From the NCBI RefSeq assembly GCF_014200455.1, contig NZ_JACHBW010000026.1, forward strand, positions 1-64,000: 64,000 nt of DNA. Direction: 5' to 3'. Source of the stretch: Paraburkholderia bannensis. Its GTDB lineage: Bacteria; Pseudomonadota; Gammaproteobacteria; Burkholderiales; Burkholderiaceae. Both the position numbers and the translations under genes were made by a program. This document shows positions 8,473 through 17,276 of this stretch, in pieces; positions within the stretch are counted from its first letter, which is position 1; each line of letters opens with the position of its first letter. Below the pieces are notes generated by a model, which did no database searches, was not told the origin of the DNA, and saw only the letters and a list, made by a program, of their open reading frames with translations.

Positions 8473-9180
8473 ATGTTGGCCCGCTCTCTCACTGTGCTCT
8501 GTGCTGCAGCCGCTCTCGCATCGCAAGCGTTCGCTGGCGCCTCGCGGCCGGTTGTCGTCGAGCTTTTCACCTCGCAGGGCTGCTCATCATGCCCGCCTGC
8601 GGATCGTTTCCTGTCCGAACTGAGCGACACGCGCCCGGAGGTTCTGCCGTTGGCGTTCCATGTCACCTACTGGAACCAGCTTGGCTGGAAGGACCCCTTC
8701 TCTTTCAGCGACGCCGATGCGCGTCAGGCCCGCTACGCGCAACTTTTTCGTGACTTCGAATACACGCCGGAAATGGTGATAGACGGCAAGGTTGAGGTGG
8801 TGGGCTCCAATCACGTCGCCGCCAGCTCTGCCATAGATCAGGCGACGCGCAACGTCGAATCAGCCGCGACCGTGAATGCCCGGCGTGAAGGCGAACACGT
8901 TCTGGTGACCATCGGAGCCGGCAACGGACGTGCGCGTGTCGTGCTGGTGGGCTATGACACGCGACGCGTCACGCCGGTCGGGCGAGGAGAAAATGCCGGG
9001 CGCACGCTCACCGAGTCGAACATCGTGCGTGAATACACGCCGATTGGCCAGTGGACCGGAGCGGCGCAGACGTTGAACGCGGCGAGCGTCACGGGTGAAC
9101 ATCTGGCCGTGCTGCTTGAAGCGGGCGACGGAGCGATCCTGGGCGCTGCGCGCGTGGTGGATGCGCCCGACAAACAGTAA
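8473..9180 (+). CDS. DUF1223 secreted thioredoxin-fold protein
   Basis: This 235-residue protein has a signal peptide (cleavage near residue 21) and the DUF1223 pattern: VVVELFTSQGCSSCPPADRFL with a CxxC motif at about residues 37-40, then HVTYWNQLGWKDPFS and YTPEMVIDGKVEVVGS. The fold is thioredoxin-like, and the CxxC suggests a periplasmic redox role, but the function of the family is not established. It is transcribed divergently from the YedY-like operon and preceded by an exact SigF-type promoter match, so it is probably induced by the same stress. It ends 24 bp before the convergent P-type ATPase gene. Confidence 0.88.
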   Translation: MLARSLTVLCAAAALASQAFAGASRPVVVELFTSQGCSSCPPADRFLSELSDTRPEVLPLAFHVTYWNQLGWKDPFSFSDADARQARYAQLFRDFEYTPEMVIDGKVEVVGSNHVAASSAIDQATRNVESAATVNARREGEHVLVTIGAGNGRARVVLVGYDTRRVTPVGRGENAGRTLTESNIVREYTPIGQWTGAAQTLNAASVTGEHLAVLLEAGDGAILGAARVVDAPDKQ

Positions 9181-9204
9181 GCGTCGCCACGCATGCGCAG
9201 CGAT

Positions 9205-11184
9205 TCAGGCGGATGGGTTGTGCGGTGCGGCGTCATCGCGGCGCAGCAGGCGACCCGCGTTGCCGATCACGACGAGCGTGCCCACGTTATGGAGGACCGC
9301 GGCGGCCACGGCGCTCAGCGCGCCGAGCGCCGCCAGCGCGATCACCGCCACGGTCCACGCGAGGCCAATCGCGGCATTGGTGGTGGCGATGCGGCGGCAG
9401 GCGCGACCAAGGCGGATACAGTCCGGCAGACGGCGCAGATCGTCGGCGAGCAGCACGACATCGGCGCAGGCGACGGCGATATCGACGCCGCGTTCGCCCA
9501 TCGCCACGCTGGTCGAGCCCGCCTTGATCGCCAGCACATCGTTCAGGCCGTCGCCGACCACGAGCGGATGATGGCCCGCATCGATCTCGGCGAGCACGTA
9601 GTCGAGTTTGTCGTGCGGCAGCGCCTGCGCCACCACCGTCTCGATGCCGACTTCGCCCGCCAGCCGCCGCGCCACGCTTTCGCGGTCGCCCGTCACCAGC
9701 GCCTCGCGCGTGATGCCGAGCGTGCGCAGATCGTCGAGCGCTGCGCGCGCCTCCACGCGCAGCGTATCGGCAAAGCCGAACCACGCCAGCAGGCGGCCAT
9801 CGAGCGCGAGTCCCGCGCACGGCCCGTCCATCACAGCGGTCGCAGCGGGCGCGGCGGGCAGCGCGCTCACGTGCTGCGCAAGCAGGTCCGCACGCCCGAG
9901 CACGGCGACGCCAGCAGGTGTCTGCGCGATCACGCCGAGGCCTCGTAACTCGCGCGCTTCGGCGAGCGGCTCGATTCCGGAGCTCATCTCCCGCACCAGC
10001 GCGCGGCACACCGGATGCGCGCTGCCCAGCGCGAGACGCAGCGCCAGTTCGCGCGCCTGCGCTTCGTCCACGCCGGGCTGCCACAGCGTGTGCGTGAGAC
10101 GCAGCTCGCCATGCGTGAGCGTGCCGGTCTTGTCGATCACCAGCGAATCGATCTCGGCGATTTTGTCGAGAAACGCGCTGTTGCGAAACAGGATGCCGCG
10201 CCGCGCGCCCGCCGCGATCCCCGCGATGGCCGTCGAGGGCGCGGCCAGCACGAGTGCGCACGGGCAGGCCGCGACGATCACCGCGAGCATCGCCTGCGCA
10301 TTGGCGCTCGCGAACCAGACGATCGCCGCGATCAGCAGCACGAGCGCGAGATACACGTCCATATAGCGTTCGAGCGCCTGCGTGATGGGGGGCTTGGCGG
10401 CTTGCGCGCGCTGCATCAGCTCGATCACCTTGCCGAGCGTCGAAGCCTCGCCAACCTGTGTGATCTCCACGCGCAGCGGCCCGTCGAGGTTGATCGCGCC
10501 GCCGTAGACGCTCGCGCCCTCGCTTGCGTCCTGCGGCAGCGATTCTCCCGTGATCGGACCGTTGTCGATGCTCGAACGACCCTGGCGCACCACGCCATCG
10601 GCGGGAATGCGCGCGCCCGGCGGCACATCGACCAGATCGCCCTGGCGGATCGCCTCGTACGCGACTTCCTCGATCTCGCCCGATTCGCGCACGCGCCGCA
10701 CCTTGCCCGAGGTCAGACGGCCAAGCGCGCGAATCGCTTCCTGCGAGCCCAGCACGCTGCGCTCTTCGAGCGCGTGGCCGAAGGTCATGACGATGGGCAG
10801 CAGCGCCGCGGTGGTCATGTCGCCCACTGCCCACGCCCCCAGCATGGCGAGCGCAATCAGGCGGTCGGTCACGCCATGCAGGCTCGGCGACCTGAGGCTG
10901 TGCCACGCGCCCGCGAACACGGGCGGCGCAACCACCAGCGAAGCCGCCGCCGCCAGCAACTGCGCGACGGTCGCGTCGCCGCGCGCACCGGCGGGCGAGA
11001 GCCACGGCCACGCGAGCGAGAGCAGCAGCAGGCCGCCCGCGAGCAGCGCCAGCAGCGTGTGGCGCGTGATCGCGCGACGCTCGGCCGCCGACAGCGCGAG
11101 CGCGCGGACCTCCTGTTGCTGGCGCGAAGGAGCTTCGTCACGCATATCGGCGCGATGCGTCGCCGCCTCATACGGTGTCGTCAT
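9205..11184 (-). CDS. P1B-type heavy-metal transporting ATPase
   Basis: The 659-residue protein has all catalytic parts of a P-type ATPase: the actuator motif TGES, the membrane metal-site motif CPC at about 307-309, the phosphorylated Asp in DKTGT (about 351) and the hinge GDGLNDVLAI near the end. The CPC places it in the P1B heavy-metal group. No N-terminal CxxC metal-binding domain is present, making it shorter than most CopA/ZntA proteins. The usual SEHP motif reads SAHP. The start overlaps the stop of the SPFH gene before it by 4 bp. Metal specificity cannot be read from the sequence; the His-rich SPFH partner hints at Zn, Ni, Co or Cu. Confidence 0.88.
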   Translation of the reverse strand: MTTPYEAATHRADMRDEAPSRQQQEVRALALSAAERRAITRHTLLALLAGGLLLLSLAWPWLSPAGARGDATVAQLLAAAASLVVAPPVFAGAWHSLRSPSLHGVTDRLIALAMLGAWAVGDMTTAALLPIVMTFGHALEERSVLGSQEAIRALGRLTSGKVRRVRESGEIEEVAYEAIRQGDLVDVPPGARIPADGVVRQGRSSIDNGPITGESLPQDASEGASVYGGAINLDGPLRVEITQVGEASTLGKVIELMQRAQAAKPPITQALERYMDVYLALVLLIAAIVWFASANAQAMLAVIVAACPCALVLAAPSTAIAGIAAGARRGILFRNSAFLDKIAEIDSLVIDKTGTLTHGELRLTHTLWQPGVDEAQARELALRLALGSAHPVCRALVREMSSGIEPLAEARELRGLGVIAQTPAGVAVLGRADLLAQHVSALPAAPAATAVMDGPCAGLALDGRLLAWFGFADTLRVEARAALDDLRTLGITREALVTGDRESVARRLAGEVGIETVVAQALPHDKLDYVLAEIDAGHHPLVVGDGLNDVLAIKAGSTSVAMGERGVDIAVACADVVLLADDLRRLPDCIRLGRACRRIATTNAAIGLAWTVAVIALAALGALSAVAAAVLHNVGTLVVIGNAGRLLRRDDAAPHNPSA

Positions 11185-12251
11185 GGCGCGCGCCCCGGCA
11201 GCACCAGACTCGACGCGTCGTTCGGGTCCAGCGTGGTGACCCGCGCGGCCTTCGCCAGCACCGCCTGCACACGATCGCGATAGACGCGCGCAACGAGGCC
11301 CGGATCGTGGCTGTCGGCCAGCGCCGCTTCGAGCTGCGCGATGGTCGCGGTCTCCGCTTGCGCCTTTGCCACGCGCTCGGCGGCGCTGGCCTGCGCATCC
11401 TGGACAATGCGGTCGGCGTTCTGCTGCGCGCCCTGGTGGGTCTTTTCGGCGATGGTGCGGGCTTGTGCGACATCGCGCCCGGCGTTCTGCATCGCGTTCA
11501 GCACGGCGTTGAAGGCGTCGATGGCCGATGCCGGAAAGGCGGTCTGCACATCCACGCGCGCCACTTCGATGCCCAGTCCCGCGTGCGCGGCGGCCAGCGC
11601 ATCCAGATGACGCTGGATCGCGCCGGCCAGATCGCCGCGCAGCTGCTCGCGGCGCACGGCCATCTGCTGGTCGGCGGACACCATTTCGGGGCGAGCGACG
11701 AGGATGGCGTCGAGGTCGCGCCGCGCCGCCGTCTCCACCACGGCGGCCGACACCACGCGCTCGATCGCCGCGTCCAGATGCGCGAGCTGCAGCGCGTAGG
11801 CATAGGGGTCGCTCACGCGATAGAACAGCGTGGCGCTCAGTTGCACCACGCCGTTGTCGCCGGTGAGCACGTAGCCGGAACCGGCTTCAGCGTCGCTGTC
11901 GAGACCGAGGGTCGCCGGTGCGCCGGGATCGCGGTCGAGCGCAATCACGCGATGTTCGAGCACGCGCTGGCTGCCCGGCACGATCTGCACCTCTTCGAAG
12001 GGGCGCGGCCACGCCACCAGCAGACCCGCGCCCTGCTCGCGCACATACGCGCCAAAACGCGTGACGACGGCGCTGCTGTCGGCGGGAATGCGGCGCACGT
12101 TCGAGGTCGCCCAGGCGAGCGCGGCCACCACCGCCAGCGCTGCGACGAACCAGAACGACAGGCGCACGGTCTGCGCGGCCGGGCCGAGCCGGGGCTGAAA
12201 GCCGGGCCGAATTTCAGGTTGAAGTTCAGGTTGAAGTTCGGGTGCGCTCAT
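11181..12251 (-). CDS. SPFH/Band 7 protein, HflC-like
   Basis: This 356-residue protein has one N-terminal membrane segment (about residues 30-50) followed by an SPFH (stomatin/prohibitin/flotillin/HflK-C) domain with the typical VVTRFGAYVREQGAGL start, and then a long Ala/Gln-rich coiled coil. It resembles HflC, which with HflK forms a cage around the membrane protease FtsH, but a second SPFH protein is encoded directly upstream and no ftsH is here. Both ends overlap neighbours by 4 bp (ATGA), so it is the third gene of a tight four-gene operon ending in the P1B ATPase. Confidence 0.82.
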   Translation of the reverse strand: MSAPELQPELQPEIRPGFQPRLGPAAQTVRLSFWFVAALAVVAALAWATSNVRRIPADSSAVVTRFGAYVREQGAGLLVAWPRPFEEVQIVPGSQRVLEHRVIALDRDPGAPATLGLDSDAEAGSGYVLTGDNGVVQLSATLFYRVSDPYAYALQLAHLDAAIERVVSAAVVETAARRDLDAILVARPEMVSADQQMAVRREQLRGDLAGAIQRHLDALAAAHAGLGIEVARVDVQTAFPASAIDAFNAVLNAMQNAGRDVAQARTIAEKTHQGAQQNADRIVQDAQASAAERVAKAQAETATIAQLEAALADSHDPGLVARVYRDRVQAVLAKAARVTTLDPNDASSLVLPGRAP

Positions 12252-13441
12252 CGCGTGCGCCCGTGGCTGGGCGCGGGCACGTTGCCGGCCGACGCGCTAT
12301 TGGCTGGGCCGCCCATGCCCGGCGGCCCCTGCACGAGCGCGCGGAACGGCGCGGTATCGGTGCGCAGGATCAAATTGGTGTTCGTGTTGACCACGGTGCC
12401 AAGCGTATCGAGCGAGCGCAGCATCGTGTAAAGCTGCGGATCGGCGGCGTAGCTCTTGCCATAGATCGCCGCGGCGTCCTTGCGCGATTGCGCCTCGATA
12501 TCGGCGGCTTTCACGTTGGCGTCGGCGATCAGCACGCGCGCGTCGCGGTCGGCGTCCGAGCGGATCTGCGCGGCTTCGCGATTGCCTTCGGCGGTGCGCT
12601 GCGCGGCCACGGTTTCGCGTTCGGCGCGCATGCGCTCGACCGTCGCCGCCAGCGTCACGGCCGGCAGCGTCAAACGCTCCAGCCCGACCTGCACCACATG
12701 CACGCCGTAAGCGGCATAGACCTGCGCGTCCACCTGGCGGCGCAGCGCCTCTTCGAACGCGCCGATGCGCACCTGGCCGGGATCGGTGTTGACCAGCGAG
12801 GCGAGATCGAAACCCGCCGAGGTGGTCTGCAAGGCCGAACCCGCCAGCGAGCGGATCTGCCGCGCGGCTTCGTCGGGTTCGTTGCGCACGGCACGCACGA
12901 AGCGGCCGATGTCGTTCGCGTTGGCGGGCACGCGCCACGCCACCCAGGCCTGCACGATGATGCGCAGGCCGTCGCGCGTGCCGACGTCCTGCAGGCCGCT
13001 CGATGTCGTGTGCAAGCGCAGGTCGACGGGCACCGCCGCTTCGATGGGCCCGGGCAGCCGCCAGGCCAGGCCCGGTTGCAGCAGCACCCGCACCGGATCG
13101 CCGAAACGGGTGACGACCGCCGCTTCGCCCTCGCGCACCTGCACGAAGCTCGCCACCACCAGCGCGACGATCACGCAGAGCGCCGCGAGCGCCACGCGCA
13201 GTGCGAAGCGCGGACGGTTCACCGGCGCGCCGGGCTGGCCGTGCGAATGACCCCGATGCCGATGGCCGTGATGGTGATCGCCATCGCGGCCGCCGTGCTC
13301 GTGGCCGTGCTCGTGGCCGTGCTCGTGGCCGTGCTCGTGGCCGTGCTTGTGGCCGTGCTTGTGGTCATGTGCATCGCCGTGTGTATGAATGAAACCCACG
13401 TTCAGCTCACCTTGCTCAAGATTGATTCGTACCGCGCGCAT
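12248..13441 (-). CDS. SPFH/Band 7 protein, HflK-like, with His-rich N-terminal tail
   Basis: The protein has an unusual cytoplasmic N-terminal tail of about 35 residues made almost only of His, Gly, Glu and Asp, encoded by six 12-bp repeats. A membrane segment and a complete SPFH domain (AAVVTRFGDPVRVLLQPGLAWRLP...) with a long coiled coil follow. The tail looks able to bind transition metals, which fits the P1B ATPase encoded two genes downstream. The start is uncertain: ATG at 13441 follows the previous stop by 8 bp; a GTG at 13399 has a better AAGGTGAG site; an upstream ATG at 13474 would overlap the previous gene. HflK itself has a Gly-rich, not His-rich, tail. Confidence 0.82.
   Translation of the reverse strand: MRAVRINLEQGELNVGFIHTHGDAHDHKHGHKHGHEHGHEHGHEHGHEHGGRDGDHHHGHRHRGHSHGQPGAPVNRPRFALRVALAALCVIVALVVASFVQVREGEAAVVTRFGDPVRVLLQPGLAWRLPGPIEAAVPVDLRLHTTSSGLQDVGTRDGLRIIVQAWVAWRVPANANDIGRFVRAVRNEPDEAARQIRSLAGSALQTTSAGFDLASLVNTDPGQVRIGAFEEALRRQVDAQVYAAYGVHVVQVGLERLTLPAVTLAATVERMRAERETVAAQRTAEGNREAAQIRSDADRDARVLIADANVKAADIEAQSRKDAAAIYGKSYAADPQLYTMLRSLDTLGTVVNTNTNLILRTDTAPFRALVQGPPGMGGPANSASAGNVPAPSHGRTR
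13293..13364 (-). repeat. 12-bp coding repeat, six copies (His-rich tail)
   Basis: Six head-to-tail copies of CCGTGCTCGTGG (plus strand; the last two have T for C at position 8) encode the HGHE/HGHK units of the SPFH protein. Changes in copy number keep the reading frame, so the length of the tail could vary between strains. Confidence 0.9.
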
Positions 13442-13451
13442 GCATGGCCGC

Positions 13452-15551
13452 TTACCACGCGGGCCGCACGCCATTCGCGCTCGTCATGCCTGGCGTCAGC
13501 GGCCGCAGATCGAAGGTCGCGCGTGCGCCGCTCGCGAGACGGTCGTCGATGATGGTCAGATTGGCGTTCTGCAGGCCCTTTTGCAGTGCATGCAGGTAGT
13601 ACTCGAAGCCGAACGCCGGGCCGCCCAGACCGTGGGCGATCACATCGGCGTCGAAGCCTGCCTGTTGCACGCGCGCGGCCGCAAGCGCATCAGCGCCGTT
13701 TGCACTGCCCTGCGCGATGGTCTCGATGGCCTGGCGTTGCGCGCCGCCGACCGTCGCTGCCGCGAAACCGCGCGCCTCGACCACGCTCGCCTCGGCGCGA
13801 ATCTGCGCGGCCTGCACGCCGTGATACGCCGCCGCCGCGCCCGCCGGGGGATGCACGCTTTCGATCACCACCGCCACCACTTCGATGCCGCCAATCGCGC
13901 GATCGAGCTCATGCTGGACGACGCCGCGCAGCGTCGCGGCCATCGCGGTCTGCGGCGTGTCGAGCAGCGCGGGCAAGGTGCGCGAGGCGAGATAGCGCAC
14001 CACTTCGCGGTTCGCGATAGAGCGCACGGTCTGGTCAAGATCGACGGCGCGATAGAGCGCGGCCCGCGCCGCCGCGTCGGACAGGCCGATGCGGTAGTCG
14101 AGGCGCACATCGGCGCTGACGATCTGAAACGCCTGTTGATCGCTGCTCGTGCCCGCGATCACCTGAGTGGTTTCCCACGGATGCGCGACGTCCCAGAGGC
14201 GATCGAGTTGCGGGGGCGTGCGGCCATCGGCGGAAAGGCTTGCAGGAGCGGGAACGCTGCGCTGGCCCGCGCCGGCATCGTCGCCCGCGCTGCCCGACAC
14301 GATCAGTTGATGGATCGCGCCGTTGTCGATTACGCGCGCCCGGCCAAACGGCCAGGGCAAGCCGACGTGCAAGCCCGGCTGCCACACCGCGACCGGTGCG
14401 CCGAAGCGCTCGTACACCGCGCGCTGATCGGGACCGAGGACCGTCACGCCGCCCAGCAGCCAGCCCGTCAGCAGCATGAGCGCGAGGGTGGCGGGCAGCA
14501 GGCGCACGAAGCTTTGCAGCGCCCAGTTCTGGCGCAGGTCGATGCCGTAGCGCGCGCGCAGTTGCGCGTCGAGCGCCGCGAGCGGGCGCGCATGCGGGCG
14601 CAGGGTCTGCGCGATCGAGCTGGAAAGCACCCAGCTTTGGCCGGCTTGCGGCATGGGCGCGGAAAACCACGCCCACGCCGCGCGCACGGCAAGCTCGACG
14701 GCTACCGCGGCGCTCAAGACGGCGGCGATGCGCACGAGCCAAGTGGGAGATACGCCGGCAAAAGCGCTTAGAGCCAGCGACGCCGCCGCACCCAGCGCCG
14801 CGACGAGAAGCACGCGCAGCAGCGCCGCCAGCGCGTTGGAAGCGTTGGAAGCGTTGGAAGCGTTGGAAGCGTTGGAAGCGTTGCGAGTGTTGAACATCGC
14901 GGCGAGTTCGCCGTAGTGAGCATGCATGCGCTCGACCAGCAGCACGCCGAAGGCCAGCGCGAAAGCACACGCAAGCGCCACCAGGAGCGGCGCCTGCGGG
15001 TTGGCGGCATCGGCCTGAAAAGCGGGACGCTGCCATGCGAGCATGGCCAAAGCGAGCGAAACCAGTGCAAGCAGCGGCGCGACAACGGGCCGCCATGGCA
15101 AGGACCGCAGGAGCGCGTGGGCGCCAGGCGCATCAGACGTATCAGACGTATCAGACGTATCAGACGCGTCGGGCGCGTCGGCCTGGGAACGCGCGGCCTC
15201 CGGTTTAGCGTCCCTGCTTTTACCTTTATCGTTTTTGCGCTTGCCGGTGTCATGCCGCAAAGCCAGCCGCGCGAAACCCGACAGCGTCTTCCAGAGCGGC
15301 ACACGTTCAGCGGCCACCACCGTGATGCGCTCGACATATAGCCGTGTGCCGATCACGGCGATCAGAACATCGAGACTCGCACTCGCCAGCACCGCGCCCC
15401 AGCGCGCATCGAAGGGCAGCCCCGGCGCGAGCGCCAGCACGCCGCCCAGCACGGCCAGCCCCAATGCGCAGACGCCCAGTCGGGTCTCGCCCGCCCGGCC
15501 AGCGAACCACCCATGAGCTTCGGGATTCTCGCGCGCAGCGCGCTGCACCAT
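13452..15551 (-). CDS. Multi-spanning SPFH/HflK-like protein with coding repeats
   Basis: This 699-residue protein differs from ordinary HflK. The N-terminal half has several membrane segments (about 25-70, 150-210, 240-300) joined by variable linkers, and a further segment at about 355-380 leads into an SPFH domain (VLGPDQRAVYERFGAPVAVWQPGLHVGLPWPF). Two linkers consist of simple repeats, DTS and NAS units, encoded by 9-bp tandem repeats. The C-terminus is the usual Ala-rich coiled coil. It is the first gene of the operon of three SPFH proteins and a P1B ATPase, and divergent from the diguanylate cyclase gene. Its role is unknown; a membrane scaffold around the ATPase is a reasonable guess. 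Confidence 0.78.
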   Translation of the reverse strand: MVQRAARENPEAHGWFAGRAGETRLGVCALGLAVLGGVLALAPGLPFDARWGAVLASASLDVLIAVIGTRLYVERITVVAAERVPLWKTLSGFARLALRHDTGKRKNDKGKSRDAKPEAARSQADAPDASDTSDTSDTSDAPGAHALLRSLPWRPVVAPLLALVSLALAMLAWQRPAFQADAANPQAPLLVALACAFALAFGVLLVERMHAHYGELAAMFNTRNASNASNASNASNASNALAALLRVLLVAALGAAASLALSAFAGVSPTWLVRIAAVLSAAVAVELAVRAAWAWFSAPMPQAGQSWVLSSSIAQTLRPHARPLAALDAQLRARYGIDLRQNWALQSFVRLLPATLALMLLTGWLLGGVTVLGPDQRAVYERFGAPVAVWQPGLHVGLPWPFGRARVIDNGAIHQLIVSGSAGDDAGAGQRSVPAPASLSADGRTPPQLDRLWDVAHPWETTQVIAGTSSDQQAFQIVSADVRLDYRIGLSDAAARAALYRAVDLDQTVRSIANREVVRYLASRTLPALLDTPQTAMAATLRGVVQHELDRAIGGIEVVAVVIESVHPPAGAAAAYHGVQAAQIRAEASVVEARGFAAATVGGAQRQAIETIAQGSANGADALAAARVQQAGFDADVIAHGLGGPAFGFEYYLHALQKGLQNANLTIIDDRLASGARATFDLRPLTPGMTSANGVRPAW
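14833..14886 (-). repeat. 9-bp coding repeat encoding Asn-Ala-Ser units
   Basis: Five perfect copies and one imperfect copy of GCGTTGGAA (plus strand) encode repeated NAS triplets in a linker between membrane segments. The unit length preserves the frame. Confidence 0.9.
15132..15167 (-). repeat. 9-bp coding repeat encoding Asp-Thr-Ser units
   Basis: Three perfect copies of ATCAGACGT and a fourth ending in C encode repeated DTS triplets in the acidic linker of the same SPFH protein. This is the second frame-preserving repeat in one gene. Confidence 0.9.
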
Positions 15552-15828
15552 CAGGGCTCCTTACAGGGAATTTACGACGATCGCATAAGCATGACGCGCC
15601 CGGCGCGGCGTGGCCCAGGCGCGCCCCAATGTAGCGCGCTCGATTCGGAAACTCAACCTTGGTGCGCGCGGGCGGCCTGTGGGGCGGGCGCTCCACGCCC
15701 GCACCGATGCGCAGGGAATCGGCGCACAATAGACCGCACCACGCGCAAACCGGCCAGGGCAGAACTCCGGCAACGCGCCAGTCCCACGACGCATACCAGG
15801 ACGCATACAAGGACGTAACGCGCTACCC

Positions 15829-17265
15829 ATGGACGGCTTGCTGATCGCACCGGCGACCCGCAGGCAGGCGCTCATCGCCAGCGCCTGCGCGCTCGCGATA
15901 TTGCTCACGCTCGCGCTGGCCGCGCCGCGCGCGCACGAGCCGCTGCCCGCCATCGCTGCGTTCATGCCGATGTGCGCGCTCACCGTGTTCACCACCTCGG
16001 GCATCGCGGCCTTTCTGCTGGGCGCGCGTTTCGCGGCCACGCGCATGCCCATGCTCGGCGCGCTCGGCGGCGCGTATGCGTTCACGGCCATCGCGGTGGC
16101 GCTGCAGTTACTGATGTTTCCTGGCGTCTTCACGCGCAACGGTCTGCTGGGCGCGGGGCCGCACAGCGCCGCGTGGATGTGGATCTTCTGGCATGCGGGC
16201 TTTGCACTGCTGGTGATCGTCGCCGAACTGGTGCGCACGCGCGCATCGGCCGATACGCCCACGCCCGTGCAACCCCGCGCCAGTGTCGCGCGCGGCTGGC
16301 TGCTGATCGCCGCGCCCGCGGCGCTCGCGGCGCTGCTTGGCCTGCTGGTCACGCAGATCGATCTGGTGCAGCCGTGGCGCGCATCAACCGCCGCGCCGCT
16401 GCCGTCGCCGACACCGGGGCTCGCCGCGCACTTCGCGGCCAACCTCGCGGGCCTCGCGATCTGCGCGCTCAACCTCGCGGCCATCGCCGTGGTGCTGCTC
16501 AAGGGGCGCCTGCGCCTCGTGCTCGATTTGTGGATCGTCGTCGCGCTGCTCGCCTCGTTCGTCGACGCCGCGCTCAATACCTTGAGCATCGAACGCTTCA
16601 CGCTCGGCTGGTATGTCGCGCGCGTGTTCAGCATGCTCGCGCCGGGCGTGCTGGTGTGCGTGCTGGTCTGGGAAGTCAGCGCGCTCTATCGGCAACTTGC
16701 GGAAGTGCATGCCTCGCTCGTGCGCACGTCGGCGCGCGATGCGCTTACACGCGTGTACAACCGCAGCTACTTCGACACGCAGTTCCTGCTTGCCTGCGAG
16801 CGCGCCGCCCAGCAGGCCCAGCCGCTTTCGCTGGTGATGTTCGACGTCGATCACTTCAAGCGCTACAACGACGCTTACGGCCATCTGCAGGGCGACGCGT
16901 GTCTGGCCGCCGTGGCCGGCGCGCTCGCGCGCATGCAGCGGCCCGGCGATTTCGTGGCGCGCTACGGCGGCGAGGAATTCGCGCTGGTGCTGCCCGATAC
17001 GGATGCACAGGAAGCGTATGCGATCGCCGGGCGCGCCCGCGAAGCCGTCGTGGAACTCATGATCCCCACCCCCGCGGCGGGAGGACAGATCACGGTGAGC
17101 GCGGGCTGCGCCACCAGCGGTCTGGCGGACGTGACGGTCACGCCCACTGCGCTGATCGAAGCCGCCGACGCCGCGCTTTATGCGGCCAAGCGCGCAGGCC
17201 GCAATCGCGTGGCAATAGCGGATTCGAACGGAGCGGATTCGGTGGCGTCGTCGCTATCGTCCTGA
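15829..17265 (+). CDS. Membrane diguanylate cyclase (GGDEF)
   Basis: The 478-residue protein has an N-terminal sensor region of about eight membrane segments (residues 1-290, resembling the MASE4 type) and a C-terminal GGDEF domain. The active-site loop reads GGEEF at about 380-384, so the enzyme should make cyclic di-GMP from two GTP. The RPGD at about 371-374 fits an RxxD inhibitory site, so product feedback is likely. DxDHFKRYND, the metal-binding start of the domain, is intact. It is transcribed alone and divergently from the SPFH/ATPase operon across about 280 bp. The signal sensed is unknown. Confidence 0.93.
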   Translation: MDGLLIAPATRRQALIASACALAILLTLALAAPRAHEPLPAIAAFMPMCALTVFTTSGIAAFLLGARFAATRMPMLGALGGAYAFTAIAVALQLLMFPGVFTRNGLLGAGPHSAAWMWIFWHAGFALLVIVAELVRTRASADTPTPVQPRASVARGWLLIAAPAALAALLGLLVTQIDLVQPWRASTAAPLPSPTPGLAAHFAANLAGLAICALNLAAIAVVLLKGRLRLVLDLWIVVALLASFVDAALNTLSIERFTLGWYVARVFSMLAPGVLVCVLVWEVSALYRQLAEVHASLVRTSARDALTRVYNRSYFDTQFLLACERAAQQAQPLSLVMFDVDHFKRYNDAYGHLQGDACLAAVAGALARMQRPGDFVARYGGEEFALVLPDTDAQEAYAIAGRAREAVVELMIPTPAAGGQITVSAGCATSGLADVTVTPTALIEAADAALYAAKRAGRNRVAIADSNGADSVASSLSS

Positions 17266-17276
17266 GCTGCTCGGGT

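Noticed and set aside
11175..12431. Plus-strand frame of 418 codons opposite the HflC-like gene
   Set aside because: Antisense of an SPFH gene; no domain and no start signals.
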